DNA from: Elysia crispata
Taxonomy: Eukaryota; Mollusca; Gastropoda; Plakobranchidae
Reading direction: 5' to 3'
Length of the DNA: 64,000 bases
NCBI GenBank assembly: GCA_033675545.1
Contig: JAWDGP010000900.1
Location: 283,501 to 347,500 of the forward strand
Every line of letters begins with the position of its first letter. Within the stretch, counting starts at the first letter, position 1. The notes under the pieces are model-generated. The model ran no database searches. It saw only the letters and a list, made by a program, of their open reading frames with translations, and was not told where the DNA came from. The position numbers were made by a program, and so were the translations under genes. Below are positions 61,301-64,000 of this stretch, piece after piece.

Positions 61301-61532
61301 TACTACGACTGGAGTATCATTAATCAACTGTGAAGGGGACCTATTGGTTATAACCTAGCATGGTTTCAAGAACCTCTAACCTCGCGGCCACACACCGTTA
61401 TAACTGGAACTTAGAGACGCGACACATCTCTCGTCTGTTCCGACCCTCCATCCTATCCATCATCGGCTCTTTGTCAATCTTCTTCTGCCTTCATAATGAT
61501 GACGTATGATGTCTGTCTTTGTATCTAATCAT

Positions 61533-61535
<3 letters not shown>

Positions 61536-61595
<60 letters not shown>
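61536..61595. repeat. (CT)30 microsatellite
   Basis: Uninterrupted CT for about 60 bp. Confidence 0.97.
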
Positions 61596-61602
<7 letters not shown>

Positions 61603-62279
61603 AGCTGTATCCCACTTTCTTCCCGTTATTCCATCTGTCCCTCCCACCTGCAGGCATGTGCTATCTCTGTCTCGGCTAGATCTTGGTCTCTCGCTCGGCA
61701 AGATAAAAGACACCCGCAGCAACTACAAGGCGAGCTATGGAATCCCAGAATGGCGCAATAATTTTTTTAATATAATTTTGCGCTTTTTAAAGCGTAATTA
61801 TAACAACTTGAGAACATTATCTCAAAATAAACTCTATAAAATGAGGCGTAATTGTAAGCTGAAGTAGTAAGGATTAAAATTTTGTCGGCTTGTCGTTTAT
61901 TGACGAGCTCAATTGACAGATCAAGTGCCCTTATTCAAATCAGCTTCCCACGATGAAACAGCTGACCCTGGGAACAATCAGGCCATGTTAAGCCTTGCAG
62001 AAAGGGTCTGCTTGAAGAACCTTCGATTCATGAGCTATTCGTCCCATATGACGCAAGTGAAGTTGGAATGTTACAACCACACAAACACCCAGCACTGGTC
62101 TATAAGGCCGGACTTGTGAATGGACAAGACAAGTTGGGCCCCTCGTCTGACCAGCTCACGACTGTTTGTGTTATACCAGAGAATATCTCTATACTATCCT
62201 CTCTGGCTGTACACATATCTCTAGACTCTACAACCACAGTGAACAGCCGTCAGTGCTACTATCTCCAAACTTTATGTTT

Positions 62280-62318
<39 letters not shown>

Positions 62319-64000
62319 CATGGAAAAATCAGTCACAAAGCTAAATCTGACTCGAGTCTTGCTTGTTATTTGACTGATATTTTGAATGCAATATAGATAA
62401 ATATAATTATGCAATAAAGAGCAACTTCGTTTTCTTTCTGTGCTATCTCCTCCAAAACTACTCCATATGCAGTGATGACGTTTTCTGAATTTTGTCCTGC
62501 CAAGATCTGTGTCCGACGCGGTATTAAAAAAAAGGAAGAGAAGTTATAATTGAGGCTAAAAAATGCTCTTGAAAGTTCAATATATTTTCATTGTAAATAA
62601 TTCATCAAAATGTTTTGCCCAATTTGTGAGGATGAGCCAAATAACATCTTAAAGGCTGTTCTCATTGGTTTACGATTTTCAAAGTAGATGACGCTTTTAA
62701 AACAAATTAATCTTATTAAGTAAATATAATATTTAAAAAAAAACCCATTTTATTTTACAAAAATGAGTAAAAACTGATCGAGGTTAAAAATTTAAATGGA
62801 ATTTGACTTGCGCCACCTTAAAGACAAAAGCGTCATGGAAAGCAGTGGTGCTTTGATTGGCTAGTAATTTCATCGTCGCCTTTTCTTTTGGAGCGTTGGT
62901 TGCGAAAGCAAAACATCAGTTCTGCTTCTCCTGCAAGTGTTTCGTACTGCTATACACTGTACTGTTTTCTATCTAAGATATCAAGCAGCTCCACTTGTTG
63001 TCAACAAGGAACAGTAAAAGCATTCAAGTTAAGCTGTTTTATTAACTTGCCACTCTAAATTTGTCGTGCCGAAGTTATACAGATTGTGACTATATCTAGA
63101 ATAATTTTAAGCTTTGACAATCCAGGTTTACCCAATATATTTTAAAAAAGACGGAGCCTTATTTTTTTTTCTTTTTAACGTTATCTGAGCAGTTGCAGGT
63201 GTTGACTTTATCCCCCTATCAGGTGGAGCCAGTGGTCTATTATTAGTAATTAGTTAATGTAATACGTCACTGGGTGGAGCACTACATTATACACTATCTC
63301 TCGTGGGTCATCAGCACCACATTATGGTCTCGGCTTGAGACATTCGATGTCTTCTCACGTTGTCAGACATTCTTTAAATGAAGGAGAGATCTAATATAAT
63401 CTTTTCAGCAGCCTTATTTTTAGTTTATCCCTTCACCAAAATTCAAAATGTGGATGCCACGTGGTCCATTTGATCTCCTTTTTTTTTTTAGCATTGTTAG
63501 GAAAAACTAATAATCAGAGGGCACTTTTTGTTCAGCCCTTAAGCCCAATCAACAAAATGTTACATGGTCGTAACTAAGCAAAGTGGGAAAACGATTCAGC
63601 TCAATTTAGCATGTTTGTTTCCTTCGTTGACTCGGACTGTGTTTACGGACGCATCGACTCCTTTCACTGCTTACTTGTCAACGCCACCCAAATATATCCA
63701 ACTCAATATCAAAATATTGAACCCAAACAAGCTGTCTTTGAGACCCTGGATCGCAAACTACTCTGAAGCAGTATCATGGTACGCCATTGTTGTTACTCAA
63801 AGTTGCAGATACAAATTAATGTACCACATTATGAGTATGAGTTGTTGTTTATCTTGATCCATCATGTACAATGGTCTTTTACGTTTCTTTTTTCAGACTA
63901 AAATATCTCGACATTTAATTTTTGCTAGAGCATCCATGAATATAAAACGAAGTCAGTCCTATTTTCCATTGGATCGATATTGGTAAAGAGATCCAGTATA
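61596..64000. other. mostly non-repetitive right end
   Basis: A (CT)16 tract lies at 62,281-62,312. Open frames at 61,913-62,119, 62,068-62,373 and 63,564-63,857 on the plus strand have no recognisable similarity. No KIND-domain exon, promoter or RNA gene could be supported on either strand. Confidence 0.5.

Overview
This window is animal (metazoan) nuclear DNA. Protein-coding sequence is split into short exons with clean GT-AG junctions, introns are long, and tandem repeats are extremely dense. The protein similarities and the very long (GA)n/(CT)n tracts would suit a lophotrochozoan such as a mollusc. The taxon is an inference; no rRNA or mitochondrial marker is present to fix it.

Two genes can be recognised, both on the minus strand. 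(1) A gene for Spire (Spir), the KIND/WH2 actin nucleator, runs from about 54,043 down to its stop codon at 20,814. Twelve coding exons can be assembled with consistent splice phases. They encode the end of the KIND domain (53,918-54,043), a linker (50,346-50,408), WH2-A and WH2-B (48,528-48,686), WH2-C (45,435-45,521), WH2-D (33,167-33,284), two linker exons (32,049-32,179 and 30,425-30,578), one very large disordered exon (27,756-29,656), the Spir-box (25,607-25,732), the modified FYVE zinc finger (23,874-23,975 and 22,531-22,631) and the C-terminal exon with the last zinc-ligand pair (20,814-21,270). Joined, these give 1,174 residues in frame. The 5' exons for most of the KIND domain were not found and probably lie beyond 64,000. 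(2) The first coding exon of a plasma-membrane-type Na+/H+ exchanger (SLC9A/NHE) lies at 4,548-4,866: signal peptide, short extracellular segment, first conserved membrane segment and splice donor. The rest of that gene lies off the left edge.

Most of the remainder is repeat DNA: about 30 minisatellite arrays (periods about 30-117 bp, up to about 2.6 kb each), at least 17 long (GA)n/(CT)n tracts, and (TAA)n, (AAT)n and (TAG)n trinucleotide tracts. A terminal-inverted-repeat element sits at 3,097-3,750 and two weak tRNA-like (SINE-type) relics at about 5,640 and 46,250. Several arrays have periods divisible by three, so they give long open frames on one or both strands that are not genes. The exception to look at is a 261-codon frame at 42,491-43,276 on the spire strand, which also contains non-repetitive sequence.

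The most interesting pattern is how arrays meet spire exons. The 3' end and splice donor of exon G (30,425-30,578) have been copied about five times into the next intron. The array after exon E carries several strong donor-like sites. A repeat starts within about 10 bp of the exon K acceptor. The 87-bp WH2-C exon sits between two very long CU tracts in the transcript. These suggest repeat growth starting at exon-intron junctions and possible effects on splicing, but all functional consequences are inference.
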